A stretch of DNA of 64,000 nt from CAVWNR01 sp963756525 (GTDB lineage: Bacteria; Actinomycetota; Actinomycetes; Mycobacteriales; Jatrophihabitantaceae). Shown piece after piece: positions 17,823 through 26,959 of the stretch. The translations under genes were made by a program, and so were the position numbers. Position 1 is the stretch's first letter, and every line of letters starts with the position of its first letter. The stretch spans positions 620,001 through 684,000 of the forward strand of contig CAVWNR010000003.1 of the NCBI GenBank assembly GCA_963756525.1, in the 5' to 3' direction. The notes under the pieces were generated by a model, which worked only from the letters and a program-made list of their open reading frames with translations, did not search any database and was not told the DNA's origin.

Positions 17823-18469
17823 TGTGTCACCTGCACATCGTCGATCACGTTGACGACCCCCGGCGCCTTCCACGCTGCGATGATCGCGTCGTCGTGGTCG
17901 GCCCAGGAACTGACCGTGCCGCTGAGCGTCACCGTCCCGCTCGAGCACTCCACCGAGATCTTCGAGGCATCGAGCCGGGCGCTGCGTTGCATCGCCTGGG
18001 TGATCGCCTGCTTGACGTCCCCGGCGCTGGGCCCGGCCGGCACCAGTTTGATGTCGCTGCCGACGCCGCGCACGCCCGGCACGCGCCCGGCGACCTGCTC
18101 CGCCTCCTCGCGCTGGAACTGCCAGGTGGCCGTGCCGGTGAGCGTCACCCACGCCGCGTCGACCTGCGCGTCGACGCTGGCGGGCACGCGGCTGTCGAGT
18201 TCCAGCGCCCGAAGCACCGCGCCGCGCAGGTCCGCGTCGGGTCGGCGATTCTCGTCGAGCAACGCCACCTCGAGCTCGTCGTCGACGCGGAGCACGCCCG
18301 CGAGCCGCTGCGCGTCCAGCTTTGCGTCGGTCTTTTCCGGCAGATTGCCGACCGTCCCGCGCAGGGTGATGACCCCGTCGTTCGCCTCGACCGCGACGGC
18401 GCTGTTGTCCACCTTGGGGTCCCACGCAAGCTCGTCGGCGACCGCGCGCTGAAGATCCTCATCGGTCAC
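17819..18469 (-). CDS. BON-domain protein (three tandem BON repeats)
   Basis: The 216-aa product has three BON-like units of about 60-70 residues. Each contains the pattern V-x-G-V-I/V-T-L-x-G-T-V (VITLRGTVGNLP, WVTLTGTATWQF, TVTLSGTVSSWA). BON domains are thought to bind phospholipid or other membrane ligands and often occur in osmotic or stress proteins. No signal peptide is seen, so it is probably cytosolic. It lies upstream of dnaK on the same strand, and may belong to the same stress response. Confidence 0.85.
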   Translation of the reverse strand: MTDEDLQRAVADELAWDPKVDNSAVAVEANDGVITLRGTVGNLPEKTDAKLDAQRLAGVLRVDDELEVALLDENRRPDADLRGAVLRALELDSRVPASVDAQVDAAWVTLTGTATWQFQREEAEQVAGRVPGVRGVGSDIKLVPAGPSAGDVKQAITQAMQRSARLDASKISVECSSGTVTLSGTVSSWADHDDAIIAAWKAPGVVNVIDDVQVTQ

Positions 18470-18667
18470 GGTGCTGGGCTCCTCTCAGCCGTCGACACAT
18501 CCGATGGCGATCGCTGTCGCTCCGGACGACGACGATGCAGCCAAGCTATCGTCCGGGTCCGCCTCTCGGCAGCCCTTCCCCGGCAAGCCTGTAGGGTGCG
18601 ACAGCCCGCGTTGTGTGCGGCCACTGCGCTCGGCAGGTGATGTTCGAGGTCGTGAAGGAGGCAGCCC

Positions 18668-19042
18668 GTGGTCGGCGCAGGTCACGTGCAGGTTCGCCGG
18701 GCCTATGACCCGCCGCTGCCCGACGACGGTCAGCGGGTGCTGGTCGACCGGCTGTGGCCGCGTGGGCTCAGCAAGCAGCGGGCGCACCTCGACGAGTGGT
18801 GCAAGCAGGTGGCGCCGTCGACCGAGCTGCGCAAGTGGTACGGCCACGACCCGGACCGCTACGAGGAGTTCGCCCGCCGCTACCGCGCCGAACTCGGCGA
18901 CCCGGAACGCGCCGGCGCGTTGGACCAGCTCCGTGAGCTGGCCGCGCACGGCCCACTGACCCTGCTCACCGCCGCGAAACGAGCCGATATCAGCGAGGCA
19001 ACCGTCCTCGCCGACCTATTGATCCACCCCGCGAAACGCTGA
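18668..19042 (+). CDS. DUF488 family protein (YeaO-like)
   Basis: The product is 124 aa and contains the YeaO-type motifs VLVDRLWPRGLSK and CKQVAPSTELRKWYGHDP plus LTLLTAAKR near the end. The function of the family is unknown. GTG 18668 has a strong AAGGAGG upstream. It differs from the longer DUF488 gene at 0.7 kb, which belongs to another branch. It is convergent with the Dyp peroxidase gene, with 10 nt between. Confidence 0.85.
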   Translation: MVGAGHVQVRRAYDPPLPDDGQRVLVDRLWPRGLSKQRAHLDEWCKQVAPSTELRKWYGHDPDRYEEFARRYRAELGDPERAGALDQLRELAAHGPLTLLTAAKRADISEATVLADLLIHPAKR

Positions 19043-19052
19043 AGCGCCGCGC

Positions 19053-20045
19053 TCATCCGGGCGTTCGGTCAGTGGCTGCAATGGGGTGGTACGGGGGCTG
19101 GTCGTTGAGGAAGTCCGCGGTGGGCACGAAGAACAGGCTGCCGGTGACCGCCGTCGAGAAGTCCAGGATCCGGTCGTGATTTCCCGGCGGCTTGCCGATG
19201 AACATGTTCTGCAACATCTGCTCGATGACACCCGAGTCGGCGGAGTATCCGATGAAATAGGTGCCGAACTCCCCGGCGCCGATCGAGCCGAACGGCATGT
19301 TGTCGCGCACGATCTGCTTCTGCGTGCCATCCGGGTCGAAGATCGTGTTCAACACGAGGTGCGAGTTCGACGGCTTGTCCTCGTCCGGGAACTCGATATC
19401 GCTGAGCTTGTGCCGGCCGAACGCGCGCTCCTGCTCCTCGACCGTGAGCGCATTCCACGCGGTGAGCTTGTGCAGGTATTTCTGCACGATGACGTAGCTG
19501 CCGCCGGCGAAGGTCGGGTCCTCGTCGCCGATGCGCACGGCGGTCACCGCGGCATGGGTGTGCATCGGTGGGCTCTCCGTGCCGTCGACGAATCCGAGTA
19601 GATCGCGTTCGTCGAAGTACCGGAACCCGTGCACTTCGTCGACGACCTCGGCGTGCCCGGCGAGTCGGACCATGAGCTGGTTGGCCAGTTCGAAGCACAG
19701 ATCCATGTGCCGCGCCCGTAGGTGGAACAGCAGGTCGCCGGGCGTGGCGGGCGCCGTGTGCGCCGCGCCGTGAAGTTCCCGGAATGGATGCAGGCCGGCC
19801 GGGCGCGGCGCGCCATACAGGCGGTCCCACAGCTGCGACCCGATGCCCACCACGCAGCTCAGCCCGTCTTCCGGCAGCCGAAACGCCACTGCGCGCTTGT
19901 ACCCTCCGACGTCGGCGAGCATGTCGCGCACGTCGTCCTCTGCGCCCGGACGCACCGTAACCACCAGGAAGATCGCCGCCCTGGCCGGCATCTGCAACAC
20001 GTCTTGGGACTGCCGCGGCGCCGCGGCGCCACCCTTTGGTTCCAC
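19053..20045 (-). CDS. Dyp-type heme peroxidase
   Basis: The 330-aa product carries the family signature GFVDGTESP near residue 155. The likely proximal heme histidine lies in NSHLVLNTIF and the distal Arg in IVRDNMPFGS. It oxidises phenolic or dye-like compounds with H2O2, and acts as a cytosolic stress peroxidase in many actinobacteria. There is no Tat signal, which suggests the B-type branch. Its C-terminus has no recognisable encapsulin targeting tail and no encapsulin gene is nearby. GTG 20045 is used. Confidence 0.9.
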   Translation of the reverse strand: MEPKGGAAAPRQSQDVLQMPARAAIFLVVTVRPGAEDDVRDMLADVGGYKRAVAFRLPEDGLSCVVGIGSQLWDRLYGAPRPAGLHPFRELHGAAHTAPATPGDLLFHLRARHMDLCFELANQLMVRLAGHAEVVDEVHGFRYFDERDLLGFVDGTESPPMHTHAAVTAVRIGDEDPTFAGGSYVIVQKYLHKLTAWNALTVEEQERAFGRHKLSDIEFPDEDKPSNSHLVLNTIFDPDGTQKQIVRDNMPFGSIGAGEFGTYFIGYSADSGVIEQMLQNMFIGKPPGNHDRILDFSTAVTGSLFFVPTADFLNDQPPYHPIAATDRTPG

Positions 20046-20329
20046 CCGTAGTCCTCCGATCGCAAACGGGGAAGGGGTCAGGTCACGCTATCGCGCGCAG
20101 CCGACTCCGGACGTTGCCGAGGCGAGGGGTTTGTCGGAACGGACAGCCTCGGTTGTCGGGCGGGTCACAACGCCGGGGCCGGCCGAGCTGCGCCGTTGCC
20201 TCCACCGCGCTGTCGGGCGACGATGGATCGGCGAGCCCGGGACTGCCGACCAGGGCGAGTGTTTTCTTTGAGCGGAGGCGACGGTGCGGACGCTAGCGCG
20301 GAACGACGTCGAGATCGCGGAGGGCTGAC

Positions 20330-21736
20330 GTGCCCGTGTCCGGCTGGGTCGCGGACTCGCTGGTGATCTTCGGGATAACCGGCGACCTAGCCCGGAAGAT
20401 GACCTTCCCGGCGCTGTACCGGTTGGAGCGACGCGGCGCGCTGACCTGCCCCGTCGTCGGCATCGCGTCCACCCCGATGAGTACGCAGGAGTTGGCCGAG
20501 CGCGCGCGCCAGGCGATCGCGGAGTCCGGCGAGCGCGTCGACGACGCGGTGCTCGGACGGCTGACGCGGCGGCTGACGTACCTGGCCGGTGACGTGACCG
20601 AGCCACAGCTGTACAAGACGCTGGAAGTATCGCTGGCGCGAGCCCGGCGCCCTCTGTACTACCTGGAAATGCCGCCGTCGCTGTTCGCGCCGATCGTTGA
20701 GCGACTGGATGCCGCCGGACTGCTCGGCGATGCCCACGTTGCGGTGGAGAAGCCGTTCGGAAACGACCTCGCCTCGGCGCGCGAGCTCAGCGCCCGCCTG
20801 CGCCAAGTGCTCGACGACCGGCAACTGCTGCTCGTCGACCACTTCCTGGGCAAGGAGCCGGTGATCGAGATCGAGTATCTGCGCTTCGCCAACTTCGCCA
20901 TGGCCGAGCTGTGGCATCGCACCAGCGTCGAGGCCATCCAGATCACCATGGCGGAGAACTTCGGTGTCGAGGGCCGCGGCCGGTTCTACGACAACGTCGG
21001 CGCGCTGCGTGACGTCGTGCAGAACCACCTGCTGCAGGTGCTGAGCCTGGTCTCCATGGACCCACCGATCGGAGCGTCCGCCGACGAACTGCGCGACAAG
21101 CAGTGCGAGGTGCTCAAGGCCATCCCTCCCGCAGATCCGCAGCACTGCGTCCGCGGCCAGTACGACGGCTACCTGCAGGTGCCCGCCGTCGCCGCCGGGT
21201 CGGGCACCGAAACGTTCGTCGCGCTGCGGCTCGATATCGACAGCTGGCGGTGGGCCGGCGTGCCGATCTTCATCCGGGCCGGCAAGCACCTGCCGGTGCG
21301 CGACACCGAAGTGCGGCTGCTGCTGCGGCACACCCCCCGACTGCGGTTCCTGCCCGATGCGGCCCGGGTGGAGGCGAACCAGATCGTGCTGCGCATCTCC
21401 CCGGACCCAGGCCTGCGGCTGCAACTGTCCGGACTGGACGAGAACCGCGCCTGGCGCCCGGTTCGGCTGGACACGGAGTTCGCACGCGATCTGGGCGAAC
21501 CCCAACCGCCTTACGAACGGCTGCTGTATGACGCGCTGACCGGCGACGACCGGCTGTTCGTGCGGCAGGACGCCGTCGAGCAGAGCTGGCGGATCCTGCA
21601 GCCCCTGGTGGCCTACCCGCCGCCCGTGCACGGGTACCCGGCCGCGTCGTGGGGACCGCCGCAAGCCGATGCGCTGCTGTCCGGCTACCCGCCATGGCAG
21701 CCGCCCTGGCTGCCCGACCCGACCCGCCCGACCTGA
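20330..21736 (+). CDS. zwf: Glucose-6-phosphate 1-dehydrogenase
   Basis: The 468-aa product has the NADP-binding N-terminus FGITGDLARKMTFPALY and the substrate motif DHFLGKEPVIEIEYLRFAN, which contains the catalytic His-Lys region of the family. It catalyses the first step of the oxidative pentose phosphate pathway, making NADPH. GTG 20330 follows GGAGGG. No pentose-phosphate partners are adjacent, so it may be a second isozyme serving redox stress rather than the main operon copy. Confidence 0.92.
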   Translation: MPVSGWVADSLVIFGITGDLARKMTFPALYRLERRGALTCPVVGIASTPMSTQELAERARQAIAESGERVDDAVLGRLTRRLTYLAGDVTEPQLYKTLEVSLARARRPLYYLEMPPSLFAPIVERLDAAGLLGDAHVAVEKPFGNDLASARELSARLRQVLDDRQLLLVDHFLGKEPVIEIEYLRFANFAMAELWHRTSVEAIQITMAENFGVEGRGRFYDNVGALRDVVQNHLLQVLSLVSMDPPIGASADELRDKQCEVLKAIPPADPQHCVRGQYDGYLQVPAVAAGSGTETFVALRLDIDSWRWAGVPIFIRAGKHLPVRDTEVRLLLRHTPRLRFLPDAARVEANQIVLRISPDPGLRLQLSGLDENRAWRPVRLDTEFARDLGEPQPPYERLLYDALTGDDRLFVRQDAVEQSWRILQPLVAYPPPVHGYPAASWGPPQADALLSGYPPWQPPWLPDPTRPT

Positions 21737-21743
21737 TGGCCGC

Positions 21744-22202
21744 TCAGGGTGCGACGAGCAGGGTCTGCGGGGCGGCGGCTGTCATGCGCATCCGGAGCCA
21801 GGCGAGCTGCGCGCTCGTCTGCGGAGCACAGCGCTGGACCACCCGGATCAGGTCCCGGTCGCGGGCACCCTGGGCCGCCTGCCCGACGAGGGTCCAGGTG
21901 ATGTCGACGAGGTTGGCGAGCTGGTAGAGGTCTTGCAGGTCACGCAACAGGCCGATGGGCCCCGCCCGGTGGGAATCCGGCGCACGGACGTGCAGCCGCT
22001 CGGGCTCCGGTTCGGTCGCCGGGTCGCAGCGGGCCAGCACGGGCGCCAGCGCAGCGGCATGGGCAGCGCAGTCGCGGGCGAAGCCGGCGCTCGCGTAGTG
22101 CACGTCTGAGTCTGCGGCGTGGCCCTCGGAGATCATCCGGTAGCTGCGTCCCAAGGTCTCTTCGGTTCGCTGCAGGAAATCGAGGTAGGTGACGAGGTGC
22201 AT
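21744..22202 (-). CDS. Helical protein paired with the molybdopterin oxidoreductase
   Basis: The 152-aa product starts MHLVTYLDFLQRTEETLG and is almost all helical, with His/Asp residues spaced as in a four-helix bundle (ARDCAAHAAALAPVLARCDP). I do not recognise a named family; a ferritin-like bundle is a guess. It begins 7 nt after the stop of the molybdopterin enzyme, so it is very likely co-transcribed and may be a partner or maturation factor. The frame extends upstream to 22367, but ATG 22202 fits the spacing. Confidence 0.6.
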   Translation of the reverse strand: MHLVTYLDFLQRTEETLGRSYRMISEGHAADSDVHYASAGFARDCAAHAAALAPVLARCDPATEPEPERLHVRAPDSHRAGPIGLLRDLQDLYQLANLVDITWTLVGQAAQGARDRDLIRVVQRCAPQTSAQLAWLRMRMTAAAPQTLLVAP

Positions 22203-22209
22203 CCGGTCC

Positions 22210-24603
22210 TCACTCCCGCCCGGTCGAGATGCCGTCGAGGGGGTGCACCGGCGCCGAGGCGGTGTTGGTCGGTGCGGGTGCGGGACCGTCGCCGGGGCCG
22301 ATCCGCTCGATCGACACGGCGCAGACTTTGAACTCGGGTTGCTTGGACACCGGATCCCACGCGTCAAGGGTCAGGTCGTTGGCGGCGGTGTGCCCGTTGC
22401 CCGCATCCCCGTAATGCCAGGGCGCGAAGATCACGCCTTCGCGCGGGTGGCTGATCCGGGCCGGAGCCTCGATGGCGCCGCGCCGCGAGGTGACCCGCAC
22501 GATGTCACCTTCGGCGATGCCGAGCCGGTTCGCGTCCGGTTCGGAGATCTCCACCCACATCGCCGGCGCGGCCTGGTCGAGTTCCCGGGCGCGCTTGGTC
22601 TTGGTCCGGGTGTGCCAGTGGAAGACGGTGCGGCCGGTGGTCAGCCGGAACGGGTAACGCTCGTCGGGCTCCTCGTACGGCGGCTGGTAATCGACGGCTT
22701 TGAGCAGCGCCCGCCCGTCGGGGCGCAGCGCCCGGTACTCGACCACACCCACCGGGGCGCCGGTGGCCAGCTCGTGCCCGTACGTCTCACACACCTCCGG
22801 ATCGGACGGGAACTCCCCATCGCGGTAAAGACGTTCCGTCCCCTCCGGGGCCTGGGCGGTGCACGGCCACTGGATGCCCCCGAGGTCGTGCAACTTGACG
22901 TAGCTCAGCCCGGAGTAGTCACACGGCCGGCCGGCGCTGACCGCCTGCCAGGCGGCGAAGGCCTCCTCGGCGGTTTCCCAGGGCGGCAGCGGCCGCCCGT
23001 CCCGGTCGGCCAAGCCCAGCCGCCGCGCATAATCCAAAAAGATCACCAGGTCACCGCGGGCCTGTCCCGGCGGGTCGACGGCCTGCTCCTGCAGGTGCAC
23101 CGTGCGGTCGACGTTGGTGAACGTGCCGGTCTTCTCCGCCCACAGCGCCGCCGGCAGGACCACGTCGGCCAGCTCGGACGTCTCGTTGCGGTAGGCGTCG
23201 GAAACCACGACGAAGCACTGCTCACCGGACAGGATGCGCCGGACCCGGGCGAGGTCCGGCATGGACACCGCGGGGTTGGTGGCGGAGATCCACAAGAAGC
23301 TGATCGAGCCCTGCTCGGCATACCTGAAGATCGCGTTGGCGTCGGTCGGCGCCGCCCAGTGCGGGATCACGATCGGGTCGACATTCCACAACTCGGCCAG
23401 CTCCTCGACGTGGCGCGGGTTGTCCCAGTTGCGAAAGCCCGGCAGGGCTGGGCCGCAGCCGGTCTCCCGGTTGTTCTGCGCCGACGGCTGACCGTTCATC
23501 TGCAAGATCCCCGCACCCGGACGGCCGAGCATGCCGCGCAGCAGGTGCAGGTTGTTCACCTGGCAGGACGCGGCGGTGGCCTGATGCGACTGGTAGAAGC
23601 CCATCGAGCAGGTCGACACCACCCGTTCGCTGGTGCCGAATATCTCCGCCGCCCGGCGGATGTCATTCGAATCCACACCGCAGATCTCGGCCGCCCACTC
23701 CGGGGTGGCCCGCGCGGTGATCTCGGCCAGCCGATCGAAGCCGACGGTGTGCGCGTCGACATACGCCCGGTCCAGGTAGTCACGAGCGATGAGCTCGTGC
23801 ACCAGCGCATTCATCAACGCCAGGTTCGTGCCGTTCTTGACCGCAAGATGCACCGTGGCCCGCTCGGCGACCTTGGTGCGCCGCGGATCCACGCACACCA
23901 GCCGCGGCGGGTCGGGCCCGTCCAGCCGGTCGAGCATCCGGGCCCACAGCACCGTCTGCGTCTCGGCGACGTTGTGGCCGAACAAGAACAGCGCCTCGCA
24001 GTGGTCCACGTCGGTGTAGGACCCCGGCTGGCCGTCGCAACCGAACGTCTCGCCGAAGGCCGCCGCCGCGGTCGACGTGCACCAGCGGGTGTTGCCGTCC
24101 ATATGCGGGGTGCCGATCCCGGCCTTGCCGATCACCGCCAGCGTGTAGTACTCCTCGATCATCAGCTGGCCGGACGTGAAGAACCCATGGCTCAACGGGC
24201 CTTTGCTGTCCAGCAGCGACCGCGACCGCTGCACCACCCGCGTCATGGCGGTGTCCCAGTCGGCCTCGACCAGCCGTCCGCCTTCTCGGATCAGCGGCGT
24301 GGTCAGCCGATCGTGCTGCTGACCCTGCCATCCGTACAGCCCTTTCGGGCCGAGCCGGCCGTGGTTGATCCGGTCCTCGGCCCGGCCTCGTACCCCGACC
24401 ATCCGCCCGCCGGCGACCGCAACCTCCAGGCCGCAGCCGTTCGAACACAACAGACACGCCCCACGCACCCACCGCTCGACGTCGGCTTCGTTGACACCGT
24501 CGACGAGGAATTGGTCGGCTCGGGCCGGCCAGGCCGTGCCACCGCGATGCGGGGTACGCGCACCCCAGATGTCTGCGACCCGATCCGTGTCCATGTCTGC
24601 CAT
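22210..24603 (-). CDS. Molybdopterin oxidoreductase, nitrate reductase/formate dehydrogenase type
   Basis: The 797-aa product belongs to the bis-MGD enzyme superfamily. The N-terminal cluster motif is CLLCSNGCGLEV, and the expected fourth ligand position reads GRLGPKG, Gly instead of Cys. The probable Mo ligand is Cys in NTRWCTSTA, so this is not a selenoprotein. Later motifs (QMNGQPSAQNNRETG, FRLTTGRTVFHWHT, APWHYGDAGNGHTAAN) are typical of the assimilatory nitrate reductase/FdhA group. The start at 24603 is supported by GGAGGA directly upstream. The substrate (nitrate or formate) cannot be settled. No redox partner subunit is encoded next to it apart from the small helical protein downstream. 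Confidence 0.85.
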   Translation of the reverse strand: MADMDTDRVADIWGARTPHRGGTAWPARADQFLVDGVNEADVERWVRGACLLCSNGCGLEVAVAGGRMVGVRGRAEDRINHGRLGPKGLYGWQGQQHDRLTTPLIREGGRLVEADWDTAMTRVVQRSRSLLDSKGPLSHGFFTSGQLMIEEYYTLAVIGKAGIGTPHMDGNTRWCTSTAAAAFGETFGCDGQPGSYTDVDHCEALFLFGHNVAETQTVLWARMLDRLDGPDPPRLVCVDPRRTKVAERATVHLAVKNGTNLALMNALVHELIARDYLDRAYVDAHTVGFDRLAEITARATPEWAAEICGVDSNDIRRAAEIFGTSERVVSTCSMGFYQSHQATAASCQVNNLHLLRGMLGRPGAGILQMNGQPSAQNNRETGCGPALPGFRNWDNPRHVEELAELWNVDPIVIPHWAAPTDANAIFRYAEQGSISFLWISATNPAVSMPDLARVRRILSGEQCFVVVSDAYRNETSELADVVLPAALWAEKTGTFTNVDRTVHLQEQAVDPPGQARGDLVIFLDYARRLGLADRDGRPLPPWETAEEAFAAWQAVSAGRPCDYSGLSYVKLHDLGGIQWPCTAQAPEGTERLYRDGEFPSDPEVCETYGHELATGAPVGVVEYRALRPDGRALLKAVDYQPPYEEPDERYPFRLTTGRTVFHWHTRTKTKRARELDQAAPAMWVEISEPDANRLGIAEGDIVRVTSRRGAIEAPARISHPREGVIFAPWHYGDAGNGHTAANDLTLDAWDPVSKQPEFKVCAVSIERIGPGDGPAPAPTNTASAPVHPLDGISTGRE

Positions 24604-24846
24604 TCCTCCGATCGCTGCTCTGCCGCGATCCGGCAGGAGGCATGCCGGGCGGGAACCGCCTGACCCAAGACTCGGTCTATCCGTGCCCGGACGAGGCGTC
24701 AAGGCCACGACGGCGGGAGCGCCGCAAACGGCGGCAGCTTTGTCGCCGGCGACAGCGCATGTTGATGCGATCGACATCGACGCGGCGGCCGGCCGATGGA
24801 AACATTGCCACTAGGTGATCATTTCGTCGCCGGAGGTCGAGGTCGG

Positions 24847-26091
24847 ATGAGCCGCGGCGCGCTGGCCCAGCTGGCAGAGTGGGCCGACGCCAGGCTGGAC
24901 CGGCTGACCGATGACGTCTACGCGCGAATCCTGGAAAGCATCGAGCTCTACCGCACCGATCAGCCCGTGCCGCACGACGACCTGCACCGCTGCGTTGCGC
25001 ACAACCTGCGGTTCATCGTCACCGCGATCGCCGACCCGCGCGCGCGACACGACCTGACGGTACCGGCGGAAACCGGACGCCGTCGCGCGCATCAAGGCGC
25101 CCCGCTGCCCGAGGTCTTGCACGCCTACCGCATCGGGTTCGCCACGCTGTGGGACACCGTCGTCGACCACACGCGGCAAAGCGAACAGCCAGCCACGGAC
25201 GCGCTGCTCGACGCGAGCAGCATCATCTGGCAGCTCGTCGACGAGCATGCGCTCGCCATTACCGAGGCGTACCGGGCGGCCACCGCCGAGTTGCTCACCA
25301 CGCAGCAACGGCGCCGTTCCGCCCTGGTCGAGGCACTGCTTACCGGACACCCTGGCCGCGAGGGCGGCCCGTGGGAGGCCGCCACGCTGCTCGGCCTTCC
25401 CGCAGACGGGCAGTTGGTCGTCGTCGCCGCCGAGACCCGCGGGCTGGCCGAGGAGAGCCTGACCGGAGTCGAACAGCAACTTGCCGCCCGCGAGATCATC
25501 TCCGCCTGGCGGCTCTGCCCTGGCCTGCAACTGGGCATCGCGTCCTTGCACGCCGATCAATGCGACACCCTGCTGGCTGTGGCGCGCGCGGCGGCCAGCG
25601 CCCGCACCGGGGTCAGCGCGCCTTACCGGTCCCTGGCCGACACCCCGCGCGCGCTGCGCCTGGCCCGGGCGGCACTCGCCGCCATCCCCGCCGGTCGGGC
25701 GGAGGTGCGGGTGTTCAGCGCCAGCCCGTTGGCCGCTCTCATGGCCTGCGAACCCGACGAAGGCCGGCGCCTCGCTCACCAGGTCCTCGGCGTGGTGCTC
25801 GACCTGCAGCCCGACGACCGCGCCACGCTGCTGGACACCCTGTACGCGTACGTCAATCACGGTGGCTCCGCAGAGCGCACCGCGCAGGCGCTGGAGTGCC
25901 ACCCCAACACCGTCCGCTACCGGCTGCGCCGCGTGCAGGAATCCACCGGTCGCTCGCTGTCCGAGCCGTTGGCACTCGCCGAGCTAGCCACCGCGATGTA
26001 CGCGCTGCATCCCGAACCCGACGCCGCATCACCCCGCCGCCGACCGGCCCAGGAACGCGTAAAGAAGCCCGCCGCCTCTCGCGCGAAGTAG
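24847..26091 (+). CDS. PucR/CdaR-type transcriptional regulator (copy 1)
   Basis: The 414-aa product has an N-terminal sensor region, a GGDEF-like central region (LVVVAAETRGLAEESL) and a C-terminal PucR helix-turn-helix with CHPNTVRYRLRRVQESTGRSL. The hallmark LLDTLYAYVNHGGSAERTA precedes it. It is clearly paralogous to the gene at 29.3-30.5 kb. ATG 24847 follows GGAGGT at a slightly long distance. It is divergent from the molybdopterin enzyme and upstream of a membrane protein and lon, either of which may be a target. Confidence 0.88.
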   Translation: MSRGALAQLAEWADARLDRLTDDVYARILESIELYRTDQPVPHDDLHRCVAHNLRFIVTAIADPRARHDLTVPAETGRRRAHQGAPLPEVLHAYRIGFATLWDTVVDHTRQSEQPATDALLDASSIIWQLVDEHALAITEAYRAATAELLTTQQRRRSALVEALLTGHPGREGGPWEAATLLGLPADGQLVVVAAETRGLAEESLTGVEQQLAAREIISAWRLCPGLQLGIASLHADQCDTLLAVARAAASARTGVSAPYRSLADTPRALRLARAALAAIPAGRAEVRVFSASPLAALMACEPDEGRRLAHQVLGVVLDLQPDDRATLLDTLYAYVNHGGSAERTAQALECHPNTVRYRLRRVQESTGRSLSEPLALAELATAMYALHPEPDAASPRRRPAQERVKKPAASRAK

Positions 26092-26121
26092 CCACCGCTG
26101 CGGTCGGTAACAAAGACGAGG

Positions 26122-26895
26122 ATGTCGGCCATGACCTCCGACGAACCCGAGCCGAAAACCGCTCCGCCCGAACGGCGGCCCCGGGCCGGCGCGGCGAAAC
26201 GGCTCGCGCACGACGCGCACCAGGTGGAAGAGCACCTGGTGCCGGCGTGGCTTCGACCCACCGAGCCGGAGAACCGGTTGCCGGTCGCGGCGGCGATCCT
26301 CGCGGCAGTCGCGCTGCAGTGGGCGCTGCCGGACAAGTACGGGCTGCATCCGCGGTGGCTGATGCCGGTCCTGGAACTGGTGCTGCTCGGCGTGCTGGTC
26401 GGGCTCAACCCCATCCGGTTGACCCGGGCCACCCGCGCCGGCCGTTACGCCAGCTTCGCCCTGGTCGCCGCGATCACCGTCGACAACACCACGTCCGCCG
26501 CACTGCTCAACCATGCCATCCTCACCGGCAAGGCCAGCGGCGATGCGAGCGGGCTACTCGCCGCCGGCGCGGCGATCTACTTGACCAACATCATTGCCTT
26601 TGGCATCTGGTACTGGGAACTCGACCGTGGCGGTCCGTTCGCGCGCACCGCCGGCGCCCACCCGCACCCGGACTTCCTGTTCCCGCAGATGGCCAGCCCA
26701 GAACTTGCCCCACCGCACTGGGAACCCCGCTTCCTGGATTACCTCTACGTGAGCTTCACCAACGTGGTCGCGTTCTCGCCGACCGACACCATGCCGCTGT
26801 CGCGATGGGCCAAGACCCTGATGACCCTGCAGAGCATCGTCGCGGTAACCACCACTGCGCTGGTCATCGCCCGCGCGGTCAACGTCCTCAAGTGA
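26122..26895 (+). CDS. Conserved integral membrane protein
   Basis: The 257-aa product has a charged 60-residue N-terminus (ERRPRAGAAKRLAHDAHQVE) followed by about 5-6 hydrophobic segments. These start with RLPVAAAILAAVALQWALP and end with LQSIVAVTTTALVIARAV. The segment VSFTNVVAFSPTDTMPLS between the last two helices resembles a re-entrant pore-like loop and is similar to DUF1345-type membrane proteins. I cannot assign a function. It starts 30 nt after the PucR copy 1 stop and is followed by lon. Confidence 0.75.
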   Translation: MSAMTSDEPEPKTAPPERRPRAGAAKRLAHDAHQVEEHLVPAWLRPTEPENRLPVAAAILAAVALQWALPDKYGLHPRWLMPVLELVLLGVLVGLNPIRLTRATRAGRYASFALVAAITVDNTTSAALLNHAILTGKASGDASGLLAAGAAIYLTNIIAFGIWYWELDRGGPFARTAGAHPHPDFLFPQMASPELAPPHWEPRFLDYLYVSFTNVVAFSPTDTMPLSRWAKTLMTLQSIVAVTTTALVIARAVNVLK

Positions 26896-26938
26896 GCGCT
26901 GTCACATCGGCCGAGGGAACAGCCAAGCGGCCAACCGG

Positions 26939-26959
26939 CTTGAGTCACCGTGACTCAAG
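26939..26959 (+). promoter_or_regulatory. HAIR operator (HspR-binding inverted repeat) at lon
   Basis: CTTGAGT-N7-ACTCAAG is an exact match to the HAIR consensus recognised by the heat-shock repressor HspR in actinobacteria. lon is a known member of the HAIR/HspR regulon in Streptomyces. Here the right arm overlaps the GTG start codon of lon (26950), so a bound repressor would cover the start itself. Derepression by heat shock is the expected behaviour. Confidence 0.88.

Noticed and set aside
19053..19110. Encapsulin cargo tail on the Dyp peroxidase
   Set aside because: The C-terminus (HPIAATDRTPG) lacks the usual Gly/Leu/Ile-rich targeting pattern and no encapsulin gene is nearby.
22210..24603. 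Molybdopterin enzyme as a selenoprotein
   Set aside because: The frame has no internal TGA and the Mo-ligand position is Cys.
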